Shown here piece by piece: positions 9,085-18,405 of a stretch of DNA of 64,000 bases. The DNA is from Planctomycetota bacterium. GTDB lineage: Bacteria > Planctomycetota > Planctomycetia > Planctomycetales > Planctomycetaceae. Position 1 is the stretch's first letter; the number at the start of each line of letters is the position of its first letter. A program made the position numbers and the translations under genes. The stretch is from NCBI GenBank assembly GCA_023417655.1, contig JAEZFD010000038.1, positions 39,114-103,113 of the forward strand, written 5' to 3'. The notes beneath the pieces were generated by a model that was given only the letters and a program-made list of their open reading frames with translations, was not told where the DNA came from and ran no database searches.

Positions 9085-10149
9085 TTGGCCCACTTCTCCA
9101 CGCATCGTCCGATCTGGCGAACTGCCCTCTGGTCGGCTGCGGCATGCCTTTTATGCGCTCCGGTCTTAGAAGCCTGCACACGTGCCGTCTATCTCGGCGG
9201 GGATTCCATGATCGTCACCGGCCGGACGATGGATTGGGTGGAACCGACCCAGACCGATCTGTGGATCTTCCCGCGAGGAATGAAACGCGACGGTGCTGCC
9301 GGCGAAAACTCAGTGCAGTGGACGAGCAAGTATGGCAGTGTGATCGCTTCGATGTATCGCGGTGCAACGGCCGACGGTATGAACGAAAAAGGACTCGTCG
9401 CCAATATGCTCTATCTGGCGGAGTCGCAGTATCCGCCTGAATCCGACAAGCGCCCCGGCATTTCGATCAGCGCCTGGGCTCAGTATGCCCTTGATCAATT
9501 CGCGACCGTCGAAGAGGCGGTGAACGAACTGAAAAAAGAGACCTTTAAGGTCGTGCAGATCACAGCCCCGAACGGTTCCGCCGGGACAGTTCACCTTTCC
9601 ATTTCTGATCCGTCAGGGGATTCGGCGATCTTCGAATATGTGGAAGGGAAGCTGACCATTCATCACGGGCGACAGTATCAGGTGATGACGAACTCCCCGA
9701 TCTACAGCGAGCAGCTTGCCCTGAACACCTACTGGGAGCAGATTGGCGGAACCGTCATGCTGCCGGGGACGAATCGTGCTGCGGACCGCTTTGCCCGGAC
9801 TTCCTTCTATATCAATGCCTGCAAGCAAAGCAGCGATCCACATGAGTCAGTGGCGAGCGTCTTCAGTGTCATGCGGAATGCCAGTGTGCCGCTGGGGATT
9901 TCCACCGCCGGCCAACCAAACATCGCGTCGACACTCTGGCGCACAGTGAGTGATCAGAAGAACCGGGTTTATTTCTTCGAAAACACACTCAGCCCAAGCC
10001 TGATCTGGGTGAAGCTCGCCGACATCAACTTCGACGCAGGGTCTGGTGTCCGAAAGCTGGCGATGGAAGGAAAAACGGAGCTGGCAGGCAACCAGACTGG
10101 GAACTTCGTCCCCGCTGAACCGTTCAATTTCCTCTCCCCGAGCAAATAA
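9085..10149 (+). CDS. Linear amide C-N hydrolase, choloylglycine hydrolase / penicillin V acylase family
   Basis: A 354-residue Ntn-hydrolase. A signal peptide ends at LEA and the next residue, Cys31 in CTRAVY, is the expected N-terminal nucleophile after processing. Other family residues are visible: Asp in GRTMDW, Asn in MNEKGL, Asn in MTNSPIY and Arg in ADRFARTSF. The family hydrolyses linear amides such as conjugated bile acids, penicillin V or acyl-homoserine lactones; a free-living planctomycete enzyme is likely periplasmic with an unknown amide substrate. The start is TTG 9085, supported by a strong aaggag at 9072-9077 and by the signal peptide that follows. A terminator lies about 115 bases downstream. 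Confidence 0.85.
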   Translation: MAHFSTHRPIWRTALWSAAACLLCAPVLEACTRAVYLGGDSMIVTGRTMDWVEPTQTDLWIFPRGMKRDGAAGENSVQWTSKYGSVIASMYRGATADGMNEKGLVANMLYLAESQYPPESDKRPGISISAWAQYALDQFATVEEAVNELKKETFKVVQITAPNGSAGTVHLSISDPSGDSAIFEYVEGKLTIHHGRQYQVMTNSPIYSEQLALNTYWEQIGGTVMLPGTNRAADRFARTSFYINACKQSSDPHESVASVFSVMRNASVPLGISTAGQPNIASTLWRTVSDQKNRVYFFENTLSPSLIWVKLADINFDAGSGVRKLAMEGKTELAGNQTGNFVPAEPFNFLSPSK

Positions 10150-10265
10150 TAGATTCTGCCCCCCGGATCTATCTGAACGCAGTGACTCGAGAAAAACGAC
10201 CTCAATATGAAGGTCTGGCTGATCGGTTCCTTCATCACCACTGCGCCATCTCTACAAACGAAATC

Positions 10266-10311
10266 AGGGCTGCTTTCTCCGTTTTGAGCGAACGGGAGAG
10301 TAGCCCTTTTT
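10266..10311 (+). terminator. Rho-independent terminator
   Basis: An imperfect stem pairs agggct...ctcc.gtt (10266-10283) with aacgggagagtagccct (10291-10307) and is followed by T residues. It probably ends the transcript of the choloylglycine-hydrolase-like gene. The rest of the 10150-10565 gap shows no gene. Confidence 0.7.
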
Positions 10312-10565
10312 ACATTCAAAACGTTTGCTCGCTGGGCCGGTGAACTCCCACTGGTCACTGATCCCGCAACTGTCGACGCGGCAGGCGGGAACTCAGGCCC
10401 TGACCGCTTCCACTCCGGACAATACGGTACGTCCGTTAGAAAGATCACCAACTGAAATCGCAATCATAATCGGTATGAATTTCGCACTTGCCCCTTGACC
10501 CGCAGGTCTAAAATAGAGGGCTATACGAACTTTGGCCCAAAATGCTGGATGGGGAGAGGTGAATC

Positions 10566-12053
10566 ATGTTGAAGTCTGCAGCGAGTTGCCCGACAGCTCC
10601 TACGTCACGGATGGGCATCAATGTTCGCTGTCAGGGATCTGACCACCTTCAACAATTACGAGACCTGTTTGACCTGCAACGCCGGGCATTCCAGGATGAC
10701 CCATGTCCTTCGTATGAAACACGTTTGGACCGCTTGAATCGCCTGCTCGCAATGACTGATGAAAACGAAGATCGTTTCATCGAGGTCATCGATGCAGATT
10801 TCCAGGGACGTTCAGCGCACGAAACGCGATTGGCAGAGCTATTCGTCGTCCGTTCCGGCGTCCAAGGTGCGAAACGCAATCTCCGAGCATGGATGAAGGA
10901 ACGCAAGATTCCGACAGGAGTCCAGTTCCTTCCTGGACATAACCGTTTGATGCGTCAACCTTTAGGAATCATTGGCGTCATTTCCCCGTGGAATTACCCG
11001 CTCCAGCTGGCGTTGTGTCCCACATTGTCAGCCTTGGCAGCCGGCAATCGGGTCATGATCAAACCGTCGGAGTTGACTCCCCGATTCAATGCCCTGCTTT
11101 CACAACTGATCAACCAGTATTTTCATCCTGATGAGTTGTCAATCATCGAAGGGGGAGCCGAGATCGGAGCCGCCTTCTCCCGGCTGCACTTTGATCATCT
11201 GCTCTTCACAGGTTCAACGGCAGTTGGACGAATTGTTGCGACAGCTGCAGCACAGAATCTGACTCCAGTGACGCTCGAACTTGGTGGCAAGTCCCCTGCA
11301 ATCATTGATGCGTCAGCTGATCTGGCAACAGCGGCGAATCGAATCGCTTATGGAAAATGGCTGAACGCAGGGCAAACCTGTGTAGCTCCTGACTATCTGC
11401 TGGTTCCAGTTGGTCAAAGTCAGGCTGTCGCCGACCATCTGGCCGCAGCCGTTCACTCCTTATATCCGACTGTTCTGAACAATCCTGATTACACGGCCAT
11501 CATCTCTGATCGACACCGGAAACGACTGCAGGATATGATTGATGAAGCCCGTGACTCAGGGGCGACGATCATGCCGCTTCATCCTGAGAATGAGACTTTC
11601 ACTTCGTCGTCGCACAAGATTCCGCCGACGGTAATTCTCCACCCTCGAGCAGGAAGCCGTATTCTGCAGGAAGAAATCTTCGGACCGGTGCTGCCGATTC
11701 TGGAATACGCCACACTGGACGAGGCAATTGCGCATGTCAACCACGGGGATCGTCCACTTGCACTCTACTGGTTCGGGCAGAACACCTACGCTCGAGATCG
11801 TGTTCTGCATGAGACCATTTCCGGCGGTGTGACCGTCAACGATTGCTTGTGGCATCTGGCGCAGGAAAATCAGCCGTTCGGAGGAGTCGGCGCGAGCGGA
11901 ATGGGAGCCTATCACGGTGAATGGGGATTCCGTACCTTCAGTAAGGAAAAGCCTGTCTTCCATCAGTCTTCCCTGAGTGGAAGCTGGCTGCTCTACCCAC
12001 CGTATGGCCGCACTTTCGATTCACTTCTCACTGTGCTGAAACGGATCGTTTGA
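10566..12053 (+). CDS. Aldehyde dehydrogenase, coniferyl-aldehyde-dehydrogenase type
   Basis: A 495-residue NAD(P)-dependent aldehyde dehydrogenase. Landmarks: PWNYPLQLAL near 141-150, FTGSTAVG near 214-221 (cofactor binding), LELGGKSP near 237-244 with the general-base Glu, and the catalytic Cys272 in NAGQTCVAPDYLL. The APDYLL context and the short C-terminus place it with coniferyl aldehyde dehydrogenases and related class-3-like enzymes that oxidise aromatic or medium-chain aldehydes to acids. The ATG is preceded by gggagaggtg. The first 25 residues are atypical, so ATG at codon 16 is possible. It stands alone; physiological substrate unknown. Confidence 0.85.
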   Translation: MLKSAASCPTAPTSRMGINVRCQGSDHLQQLRDLFDLQRRAFQDDPCPSYETRLDRLNRLLAMTDENEDRFIEVIDADFQGRSAHETRLAELFVVRSGVQGAKRNLRAWMKERKIPTGVQFLPGHNRLMRQPLGIIGVISPWNYPLQLALCPTLSALAAGNRVMIKPSELTPRFNALLSQLINQYFHPDELSIIEGGAEIGAAFSRLHFDHLLFTGSTAVGRIVATAAAQNLTPVTLELGGKSPAIIDASADLATAANRIAYGKWLNAGQTCVAPDYLLVPVGQSQAVADHLAAAVHSLYPTVLNNPDYTAIISDRHRKRLQDMIDEARDSGATIMPLHPENETFTSSSHKIPPTVILHPRAGSRILQEEIFGPVLPILEYATLDEAIAHVNHGDRPLALYWFGQNTYARDRVLHETISGGVTVNDCLWHLAQENQPFGGVGASGMGAYHGEWGFRTFSKEKPVFHQSSLSGSWLLYPPYGRTFDSLLTVLKRIV

Positions 12054-12113
12054 TCGAATGCGTGATTCACGCTGAGGTCGTGAATGATTGACCGCAGACT
12101 GGGGAATGTCGCG

Positions 12114-12794
12114 TTATCGCATCTGTTGCGTGAGTGACTCCGCCGCGATGTTGACGTTTCGGACCGGGGAATGAGCGATCAGCTCGCACTGGGTGAGATC
12201 CGTGCAAAGGACCGTGCCCGTCAGCAATGGATTGCTGAGCAGCCCTTTAATTACGATCCACTCTCCGCGCTTGGCCCTTGCCAGTTTTTTCCCTGTCTCC
12301 GCTGAGCAAAAGCAGCGAACGGACGGCGGTGGAAGTGGGGCGTCGGAGTGAAGCGCGGCATAGCTCTCGTGCATGATTAACACGAACCCGGGAGCTCCTT
12401 CGACGTGATCCGGGAGCGGGTTCAGCTGATCGAAGTACCCCTCCCAAGTCATTTCTTTCCCGAGGAACTCACGGAATTGCCTTTCACGCTGAGCCGCGGA
12501 TTCATATTTCCTCTCAACCCGGGTTTGCCATTCGGCCAAGGTGATGGGGCTGTTGCTGATAAGAGCCTCTACCGTGCCGGGCGTTGACTCGGGCAGCGGT
12601 GATGTCGCCATCGATGGGACGGCCGCCGACACCATGCGAATTTCCACTGGTGTCTCGCGAACAAAGGCCGCAGGTCCAAGCCAGTGCTCGACCCAGACTT
12701 TCGTGAGAGCTGCGATCGCTCCGAAAATGACCGAGCCGATGCCGAGTCGCTGTATGTACGGCCAATACTGTGTGAAGAACGCCTTGCGACCCAT
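12114..12794 (-). CDS. Membrane-anchored protein with possible OB-fold (tRNA_anti-like) domain
   Basis: A 226-residue protein with one N-terminal membrane segment (about residues 17-33) and an N-terminal cytoplasmic stub. After a linker of about 50 residues comes a globular part. Its last 60 residues (SVRCFCSAETGKKLARAKRGEWIVIKG, then GTVLCTDLTQCELI) show the pattern of the small OB-fold tRNA_anti-like proteins: V-x-C, then LAxxxxGxxxxxxG, then a final xxLxxC strand. Function is unknown; such domains are usually envelope proteins without proven nucleic-acid binding. It converges with the aldehyde dehydrogenase gene. Confidence 0.65.
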   Translation of the reverse strand: MGRKAFFTQYWPYIQRLGIGSVIFGAIAALTKVWVEHWLGPAAFVRETPVEIRMVSAAVPSMATSPLPESTPGTVEALISNSPITLAEWQTRVERKYESAAQRERQFREFLGKEMTWEGYFDQLNPLPDHVEGAPGFVLIMHESYAALHSDAPLPPPSVRCFCSAETGKKLARAKRGEWIVIKGLLSNPLLTGTVLCTDLTQCELIAHSPVRNVNIAAESLTQQMR

Positions 12795-13014
12795 TTTGCC
12801 CGATCCCTCAGAAATATGACTTCGCAGGCAGCACCTGAGCCCGCGCCACGGACGTCATCCGAGATCAGAACCTAAGTCATCCATCGGAATTCTCCTAGAG
12901 GAGTTCTCTTTCCGCCACTGAACCATCATGTCGGAAATTGCGGCCCTCGCTTTTATTAGCTACGGTTGATTCGTCGATCAGATCGCCCGCCCTGTCCCGC
13001 CTTGAGGTACTGAA

Positions 13015-14268
13015 ATGAAACCGACGAACGATTCTACCGCCGCCGCGTCAGGAGCTGTTGATTCGGCAGCCAGCTTCAACCGTCGCGATTTCCTGCTCAC
13101 CGCCGCTGCGATGGCGGCGCTCCCCAATCTGTCGGCATGCGCTCAACCCTCCTCAAACGTATTGCGGGTGGCCGTTATCGGTCACACGGGCAAGGGAAAC
13201 TACGGTCACTCGATGGACACTCTCTGGCTCGCCCTGCCGGAAACACAGGTTGTCGGATTCGCAGATGCGAATGAGGCCGGCCATGAGAAAGAGAAAGCCA
13301 AACTCCCTGGCGTGCCTGCCTTCACCGACTATCGAAAGATGCTGGCGGAACTCAAGCCGGACATCGTTTCCGTCGCCACCCGGCACATCGGAGAGCACCG
13401 GGACATGATCCTCGCCGCCGCTGAAGCCGGCGTAAAAGGGATCTACTGCGAGAAGCCTCTCTGCCGCACTCCCGCCGAGGCTGATGAAATTGTCGAAGCC
13501 TGCAAGAAGTCAGGCACTCTCCTCTCCGTCGCGCACCGCAACCGGTTTCATCCGACGTTGCCCGTCGTTATCGATGCCGTGAAATCAGGCCTGATTGGCG
13601 ATCTGCTTGAGATCCGTTGTCGCGGAAAAGAGGACCAGCGGGGCGGATGCCTCGATCTCTGGGTGCTCGGGTCACATGACCTCGACCTGTGTCTGGCGAT
13701 CGCCGGAAAGCCGATCTCATGCAGTGCGGTGATTCAACAGGGAGACCGCCCTGCGACGAAGGCGGATATTGTCGAAGGGGCGGAAGCAGTTGGACCAATT
13801 CTGGGCGACCGGGTCCACGCTCGCTACCTGATGGAAAACGGAGTTCCGGTCTACTTTGACTCAATCAAAGGCAAAGGCGTCCCGAAAGCGGGGTTTGGAA
13901 TCCAGTTGATTGGAAACAAAGGTCTTGTCGACTTCCGCATTGATGTCGATCCGATTGCTCACTTCGTTCCGGGCAATCCATTCCAACCGACGAAGGAAGC
14001 CCGCCCTTGGACTCCGATCACCAGTGCCGGGGTGGGAGAACCGGAACCTCTGACGAAGATCGGCAAGGATGTGGCCGGGCACATCACCGCTGCCCGCGAT
14101 CTCATCAGCGCGATTTCCGAGAAGCGCGATCCGCTCTGTAACGACAAAACCTGTCGCACCGTCGTGGAGATGATCCACGGGGTCTTCGCATCACATGTCA
14201 ACAATTCAGCAAATGTCGCGTTGCCTCTCACCCAACGAGAGCACGGTCTCTCTCCATGGCTGACGTAA
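13015..14268 (+). CDS. Tat-exported Gfo/Idh/MocA family oxidoreductase
   Basis: A 417-residue NAD(P)-dependent oxidoreductase of the Gfo/Idh/MocA family. Residues 23-47 hold a twin-arginine signal (NRRDFLLTAAAMAALPNLSAC), so it is predicted to fold with cofactor in the cytoplasm and be exported. The Rossmann start is LRVAVIGHTGKGNYGHS, followed by the cofactor-domain EKPLCRTPAEADEIV segment that contains the family's usual catalytic Lys (CEKPL). The C-terminal sheet domain follows. Family members oxidise or reduce sugar and inositol carbons; exported versions are expanded in Planctomycetes and are thought to act on glycans. Substrate unknown. No operon. Confidence 0.85.
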   Translation: MKPTNDSTAAASGAVDSAASFNRRDFLLTAAAMAALPNLSACAQPSSNVLRVAVIGHTGKGNYGHSMDTLWLALPETQVVGFADANEAGHEKEKAKLPGVPAFTDYRKMLAELKPDIVSVATRHIGEHRDMILAAAEAGVKGIYCEKPLCRTPAEADEIVEACKKSGTLLSVAHRNRFHPTLPVVIDAVKSGLIGDLLEIRCRGKEDQRGGCLDLWVLGSHDLDLCLAIAGKPISCSAVIQQGDRPATKADIVEGAEAVGPILGDRVHARYLMENGVPVYFDSIKGKGVPKAGFGIQLIGNKGLVDFRIDVDPIAHFVPGNPFQPTKEARPWTPITSAGVGEPEPLTKIGKDVAGHITAARDLISAISEKRDPLCNDKTCRTVVEMIHGVFASHVNNSANVALPLTQREHGLSPWLT

Positions 14269-14563
14269 GCCTCGCTGCCGGAAACACACTCAAAAGATCA
14301 CCGAACCGGCCGAATCCTCTGTCGAGGGAACCGGTTCTGACCTCTGCCTCTACCGTTGCGTTTCACAACACCAGTCGAATCCCCACATCCTGCTTGAATG
14401 TAATGATTTACAGCACACAAGCGGGGAAGCGATCCCTTGGCTGCTGATTGGTGGGCGATGAGGATGGGAATGAATCCCAGGCGAGGGTACAATAATCGAT
14501 CTGTTTCCTTCGGGACTGCTGGAGATCCGCCCGGATGCCAGACCGATTATTTATTCGCGACTT

Positions 14564-15304
14564 ATGGACTCACCTTTACCCAGCCTGAAAACGCTTTCCC
14601 CTCATGGGGGCGTACTGACGGTGCATCTACTGGGTCTGGTGAAATGGGAAGCCACGCTCGGCCTTCAAGAGCAGCTGATTTATGACCTGAGTGGCCGCGA
14701 TGACCTGAATGGAGTTCTGTTCCTGTGTGAACACCCTGTTCAGATCACTATGGGCCGGGAAGCAAGTCGGCGTCAGCTTCTACTGGATGATGAGGAACTC
14801 AGAATCCGGGAATTGCCTGTTCGCTGGGTCAGCCGCGGCGGCGGAGCGATCTGTCACGCTCCGGGGCAACTCGCAATTTATCTCCAGGTTCCACTGAAGC
14901 GGCTTGGAATCGGCCTGACCGAATATCGGGCACGACTCGAAACAGCCGCTGTGACCGCCTGCCAGGAACTCAAAATTCCGGCGAAGCGACAATCGCATGA
15001 GCCGGGAATCTGGACCCGAGGCGGCCAGTTGGGCTATTTTGGGGCTGGAATCAGATCGTGGATCTCCTGTCACGGACTCTTTTTGAACGTGACGGTTGAC
15101 CCACGGTTGCTCGAAATCACCGATTCCGGCGGAACGCGGGCGACTTCCATGCAGTCTTTACGACTGGATCCGGTCCGCATGCCACAGGTTCGGGAAGCAT
15201 TGATCCGCAGCATTTCCCAACAGTTCGGATATGTCCTGACGGATCTGGCTACCGGGCATCCACTTCTTCGACGTACAACACAACGAGTCTCTATTCATGC
15301 GTGA
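14564..15304 (+). CDS. lipB: LipB-like octanoyltransferase with altered active site
   Basis: A 246-residue protein of the LipB (octanoyl-ACP:protein N-octanoyltransferase) family, by the segments FLCEHPVQITMGR, VSRGGGAICHAPGQLAIYL and SCHGLFLNVTVD. It directly precedes and overlaps lipA by 8 bases, which fixes its pathway as lipoate assembly on dehydrogenase E2 subunits and GcvH. Two residues usually essential are missing by eye alignment to E. coli LipB: the lysine of the GxKIxxxG motif reads GGQLGYFG (Gln), and the cysteine of the NPCG motif reads TDSGG (Ser/Gly). A Cys does occur in the nearby SCHG. It could therefore be inactive, or use a relocated Cys. No good ribosome-binding site precedes ATG 14564. 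Confidence 0.8.
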   Translation: MDSPLPSLKTLSPHGGVLTVHLLGLVKWEATLGLQEQLIYDLSGRDDLNGVLFLCEHPVQITMGREASRRQLLLDDEELRIRELPVRWVSRGGGAICHAPGQLAIYLQVPLKRLGIGLTEYRARLETAAVTACQELKIPAKRQSHEPGIWTRGGQLGYFGAGIRSWISCHGLFLNVTVDPRLLEITDSGGTRATSMQSLRLDPVRMPQVREALIRSISQQFGYVLTDLATGHPLLRRTTQRVSIHA

Positions 15305-16268
15305 ATTGCCCATCCTCGGCGAAGCGGCGAGCAGCGGCTGTCATTCCGGTGGTCTGCCGATCCTTGACGGGGAATCATCAACGACGCGGCGACGTCTTCC
15401 CAAGTGGCTGAAGCGGCCCATGCCGAGCAGCGAGATGGGCTTCACCAGCAAGGTGATTGAAGATCTGCGGCTGGAAACCGTCTGCGAAAGTGCCCGTTGT
15501 CCGAACCGGACAGAATGCTGGGCTCAGCGGACGGCAACGTTCATGATTCTTGGGAACGTCTGCACCCGTCCGTGTGGCTTCTGCTCTGTCCCGCGCGGAA
15601 AGACAGAAACAGTTGAAGCAGATGAACCCGCTCGCGTCGCCGAAGCAGCAGCGAGATTGGGGCTCAAGCATGTGGTCATTACATGCGTCACCCGCGACGA
15701 CTTGCCGGACGGGGGAGCAGAGCACTTTTATCAGTGCATCCATGCCGTGCGTGAACGGACCGGAGCCGCCGTCGAAGTGTTGACTTCCGACTTCAACGGA
15801 AACCGGGCGGCCATCAGTCGGGTCATTGCCGCTCGGCCTGATGTGTTCAACCACAACACCGAAACGGTGCCGCGTCTCTATTCCAAGGTTCGCCGAAATG
15901 CCGACTATCAGCGAACGCTGAATCTGCTGGCTCAGGTAAAAGAGGAAGCCCCTGAAATCCCGACCAAGAGCGGTCTGATGCTCGGTCTGGGCGAGACACT
16001 GGAGGAGGTGCTGGACTGTGCCGGCGACCTGCGGAGTGTCGGCTGTGACATGCTGACTCTCGGCCAGTACCTGCAGCCATCCCCACAGCAACTGCCGGTC
16101 GAGCACTACTGGACACCGGAAGAGTTTGATGCACTTGGCGAGCAGTGTCGGACGCTTGGCTTCTCCATGGTCGCAAGCGGTCCATTTGTTCGCTCAAGCT
16201 ATCACGCCGGAGAAATGGCCCAAGAGAGCGAGCAGCACGTCCTGATGACGACGCCGCCTGCAAAATAG
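15297..16268 (+). CDS. lipA: Lipoyl synthase LipA
   Basis: A 323-residue radical SAM enzyme that inserts two sulfurs into the octanoyl chain on lipoyl domains. Both iron-sulfur sites are complete: the auxiliary cluster motif C-x4-C-x5-C (CESARCPNRTEC) and the radical SAM C-x3-C-x2-C (CTRPCGFC). The C-terminal RSSYHAGE supplies the serine ligand of the auxiliary cluster. Length and order match LipA. ATG 15297 overlaps the end of lipB by 8 bases, so translation is probably coupled. Cytoplasmic. Confidence 0.95.
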   Translation: MRELPILGEAASSGCHSGGLPILDGESSTTRRRLPKWLKRPMPSSEMGFTSKVIEDLRLETVCESARCPNRTECWAQRTATFMILGNVCTRPCGFCSVPRGKTETVEADEPARVAEAAARLGLKHVVITCVTRDDLPDGGAEHFYQCIHAVRERTGAAVEVLTSDFNGNRAAISRVIAARPDVFNHNTETVPRLYSKVRRNADYQRTLNLLAQVKEEAPEIPTKSGLMLGLGETLEEVLDCAGDLRSVGCDMLTLGQYLQPSPQQLPVEHYWTPEEFDALGEQCRTLGFSMVASGPFVRSSYHAGEMAQESEQHVLMTTPPAK

Positions 16269-16306
16269 AGCGAGTGCCACACCCGCAAATGATCAACTGA
16301 CTTTTC

Positions 16307-16340
16307 AACGTCGCTGAGGCCCAATGGTCCCAGCGACGTT
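16307..16340 (+). terminator. Hairpin after lipA
   Basis: A perfect 10-bp inverted repeat (aacgtcgctg at 16307-16316, cagcgacgtt at 16331-16340) with a 14-base loop lies 39 bases after lipA. The T tract downstream is weak (cctgttgtg), so termination is likely but unproven. Confidence 0.5.
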
Positions 16341-16387
16341 CCTGTTGTGATCGTTCCGATTCTTCGTTGATTCTTGAGGAAGCCGAG

Positions 16388-17119
16388 ATGTCTCTTTCTG
16401 GAAAACACGTCGTTGTCACAGGTGGCGGAACGGGAATCGGAGCGGCCTGTGCACTGGCTTTTGCCGAGGCCGGCGCCCGAGTCGTGATCGCAGGTCGTCG
16501 AGAAGAGAAGCTGAAGGAAGTCGCGGCGAAGCACACTGCAGAGCCGGCAATCCTCATCAAGGCGGCCGACGTCTCGGAACGCGATCAGGCCAACGATCTG
16601 ATTCAATGGGCGACCGACACACTCGGAGGGATCGACATCCTCCTGAACAGTGCAGGCATTAATATCGCGAAGCGACAGATGGCCGTCCTGGATCCGGCTG
16701 ACTGGGACAACCTGATGAAGGTGAATGTGACCGCTGCCTTTAACACGATGCACGCAGTCCTGCCGCAGATGCGCGAACGCAAAGACGGCCTGATCATCAA
16801 CATCTCATCGATCGCCGGACTGCGGGCGAGTCTGCTGGGAGGCGTTGCCTATAGTGCTTCCAAGTTCGCCATGACGGCATTGGGAACCACGGTGGGGCTG
16901 GAAGAACGAAACAACGGCATCCGCGTCACCAATGTTTACCCCGGTGAAGTCGAAACTCCGATTCTGGATGCCCGCCCGGTTCCCGTCAGCGCCGAGCACC
17001 GTTCACGGATCCTCCAGCCATCCGACGTCGCCTCAATGGTCGTCGCCGTCGCCCAGCTCCATCCTCGGGCACACGTTCCCGACCTGACCATCAAGCCGCT
17101 GACTCAGGAATTCTGCTAA
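16388..17119 (+). CDS. Short-chain dehydrogenase/reductase (SDR)
   Basis: A 243-residue classical SDR. It shows the cofactor motif TGGGTGIG (residues about 11-18), NSAG near 90, the catalytic Ser in NISSIAG and the YxxxK pair in AYSASKF, followed by the PGEVETP segment. An Arg-rich AGRREEK after strand 2 suggests NADP(H) preference. ATG 16388 is chosen over an ATG at 16367 because gagga at 16376-16380 is well placed and MSLSGKHVVVTGG is the typical family start. Substrate unknown; cytoplasmic. It ends at a shared terminator with the convergent DUF1559 gene. Confidence 0.9.
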   Translation: MSLSGKHVVVTGGGTGIGAACALAFAEAGARVVIAGRREEKLKEVAAKHTAEPAILIKAADVSERDQANDLIQWATDTLGGIDILLNSAGINIAKRQMAVLDPADWDNLMKVNVTAAFNTMHAVLPQMRERKDGLIINISSIAGLRASLLGGVAYSASKFAMTALGTTVGLEERNNGIRVTNVYPGEVETPILDARPVPVSAEHRSRILQPSDVASMVVAVAQLHPRAHVPDLTIKPLTQEFC

Positions 17120-17164
17120 GACGTTCGCATGGCGATCTCGCCAGCGACAGCTCCGGTTCAATAG

Positions 17165-17206
17165 AAAAGAGTCCGCTTCCCCATGTGAGGATGCGGACTC
17201 TTTTTT
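17165..17206. terminator. Bidirectional terminator between SDR and DUF1559 genes
   Basis: A 12-bp stem (aaaagagtccgc at 17165-17176, gcggactctttt at 17193-17204) with A and T flanks on the two sides sits between two converging genes and can end both transcripts. Confidence 0.85.
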
Positions 17207-17225
17207 GGTACGCACGACGATTCGC

Positions 17226-18203
17226 TTATTCGAGTGATGCGACTTCACCGCCCGCTCGGGTGGCGAGTGCTTTGTACGTCAGGAAGTCGATGTTCTCGCT
17301 GACGAACTTCACAGAACCGTCTGTCATCAGGAAGTGACCGCCGCCCGTGTGTTCGCTGCCAAACCGGACGTTGTTGAACAGCCGGTCAGGGTTGCTGCCT
17401 GTGTAACCACTCCGTCCCATCTCTCGGTAGATATTCTTTGTCGAATACATCGCGGCGCCTCCGGCTTCGCCGCTTGCTCCTTGGGTCCAATGCCGCCAGC
17501 TGTGTACCCAACCGGACTCCTTGATGTCCCGCTTCGATGAAATCTCGCCCATCAGGAAGGTGTTGGAAGTCCCGTCCGTCACATGCGCGATCTTCACCGT
17601 CCGATTGGGAATCAGCACGCCGTTGATAGCGAACCCACCGTGGTCGGTCGTCGCATTCCCCAGGGCCGCGGGGTAATTCGTTGTCGAATCCTTCATTGCT
17701 CCGAGAGCCCCGGCCACACCGTAATAATGAACTGTATAACCATTCACGTTCCGCGTCGTACCCCCAATGTTCTGATTGCTCAGCGAATACAGCTGATCAT
17801 CCGAGTTGGCCGAAGGGCAGAACAGCAATGGAAAGAATGATTCCGTTAACTCCACGTTCGCCTTTCCCCCGGGCGGGACGTTGAGATCGGCATAGCTCAC
17901 ATTCATATTGAACTGCTGATACAGCGGCGCCTGATCGACAAATGGCAGTAGCCGGACATGGAAGCCAAAATTATTCGACGGCTGCCCGCGACCAAGCGCT
18001 GCGAGTGCAAACGCGTTATGAGTATCGTGATAGTTGTGGTGGGCAAGCCCCCACTGTTTCAGAATATTCTTACACTGCGTCCGGCGAGCCGCTTCACGCG
18101 CCTGCTGAACGGCAGGTAACAGAAGTGCAATGAGAACTGCAATAATCGCGATGACGACCAGCAGTTCAATCAGGGTGAACCCCTTCCTTCGATTCCGTAA
18201 CAT
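17226..18203 (-). CDS. DUF1559 prepilin-like protein
   Basis: A 325-residue DUF1559 protein. After a basic leader MLRNRRK comes the prepilin cleavage/methylation motif GFTLIE, a hydrophobic helix and the [12 protein letters not shown] end. The body has CKNILKQWGLAHHNYHDT, two Cys-containing loops and the C-terminal block HTGGGHFLMTDGSVKFVSENID. It is presumably processed by a prepilin peptidase and assembled in the envelope, role unknown. It is the third gene of a minus-strand run: DUF1559 (18989), lipoprotein (18406), then this one, with 202 bases before it. It ends at the shared terminator. Confidence 0.9.
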   Translation of the reverse strand: MLRNRRKGFTLIELLVVIAIIAVLIALLLPAVQQAREAARRTQCKNILKQWGLAHHNYHDTHNAFALAALGRGQPSNNFGFHVRLLPFVDQAPLYQQFNMNVSYADLNVPPGGKANVELTESFFPLLFCPSANSDDQLYSLSNQNIGGTTRNVNGYTVHYYGVAGALGAMKDSTTNYPAALGNATTDHGGFAINGVLIPNRTVKIAHVTDGTSNTFLMGEISSKRDIKESGWVHSWRHWTQGASGEAGGAAMYSTKNIYREMGRSGYTGSNPDRLFNNVRFGSEHTGGGHFLMTDGSVKFVSENIDFLTYKALATRAGGEVASLE

Positions 18204-18405
18204 GTCCAGTCCATTCTTTAAGAAATCGGCAATAAGAACGTGAAACTCGGAGAGCGCGAGATTTGTAAGAAGCAGCTAGGTACAGATGTGAAATGGGACG
18301 ATGCATTGGCGAAGCGTTGCTAATATGGACGAGTGCCACAACAACTCTTATTGATCTGAGCAGCAAATGCAGTTCCAGTAACGCAAATTTTGTGAGGACC
18401 CTCGA

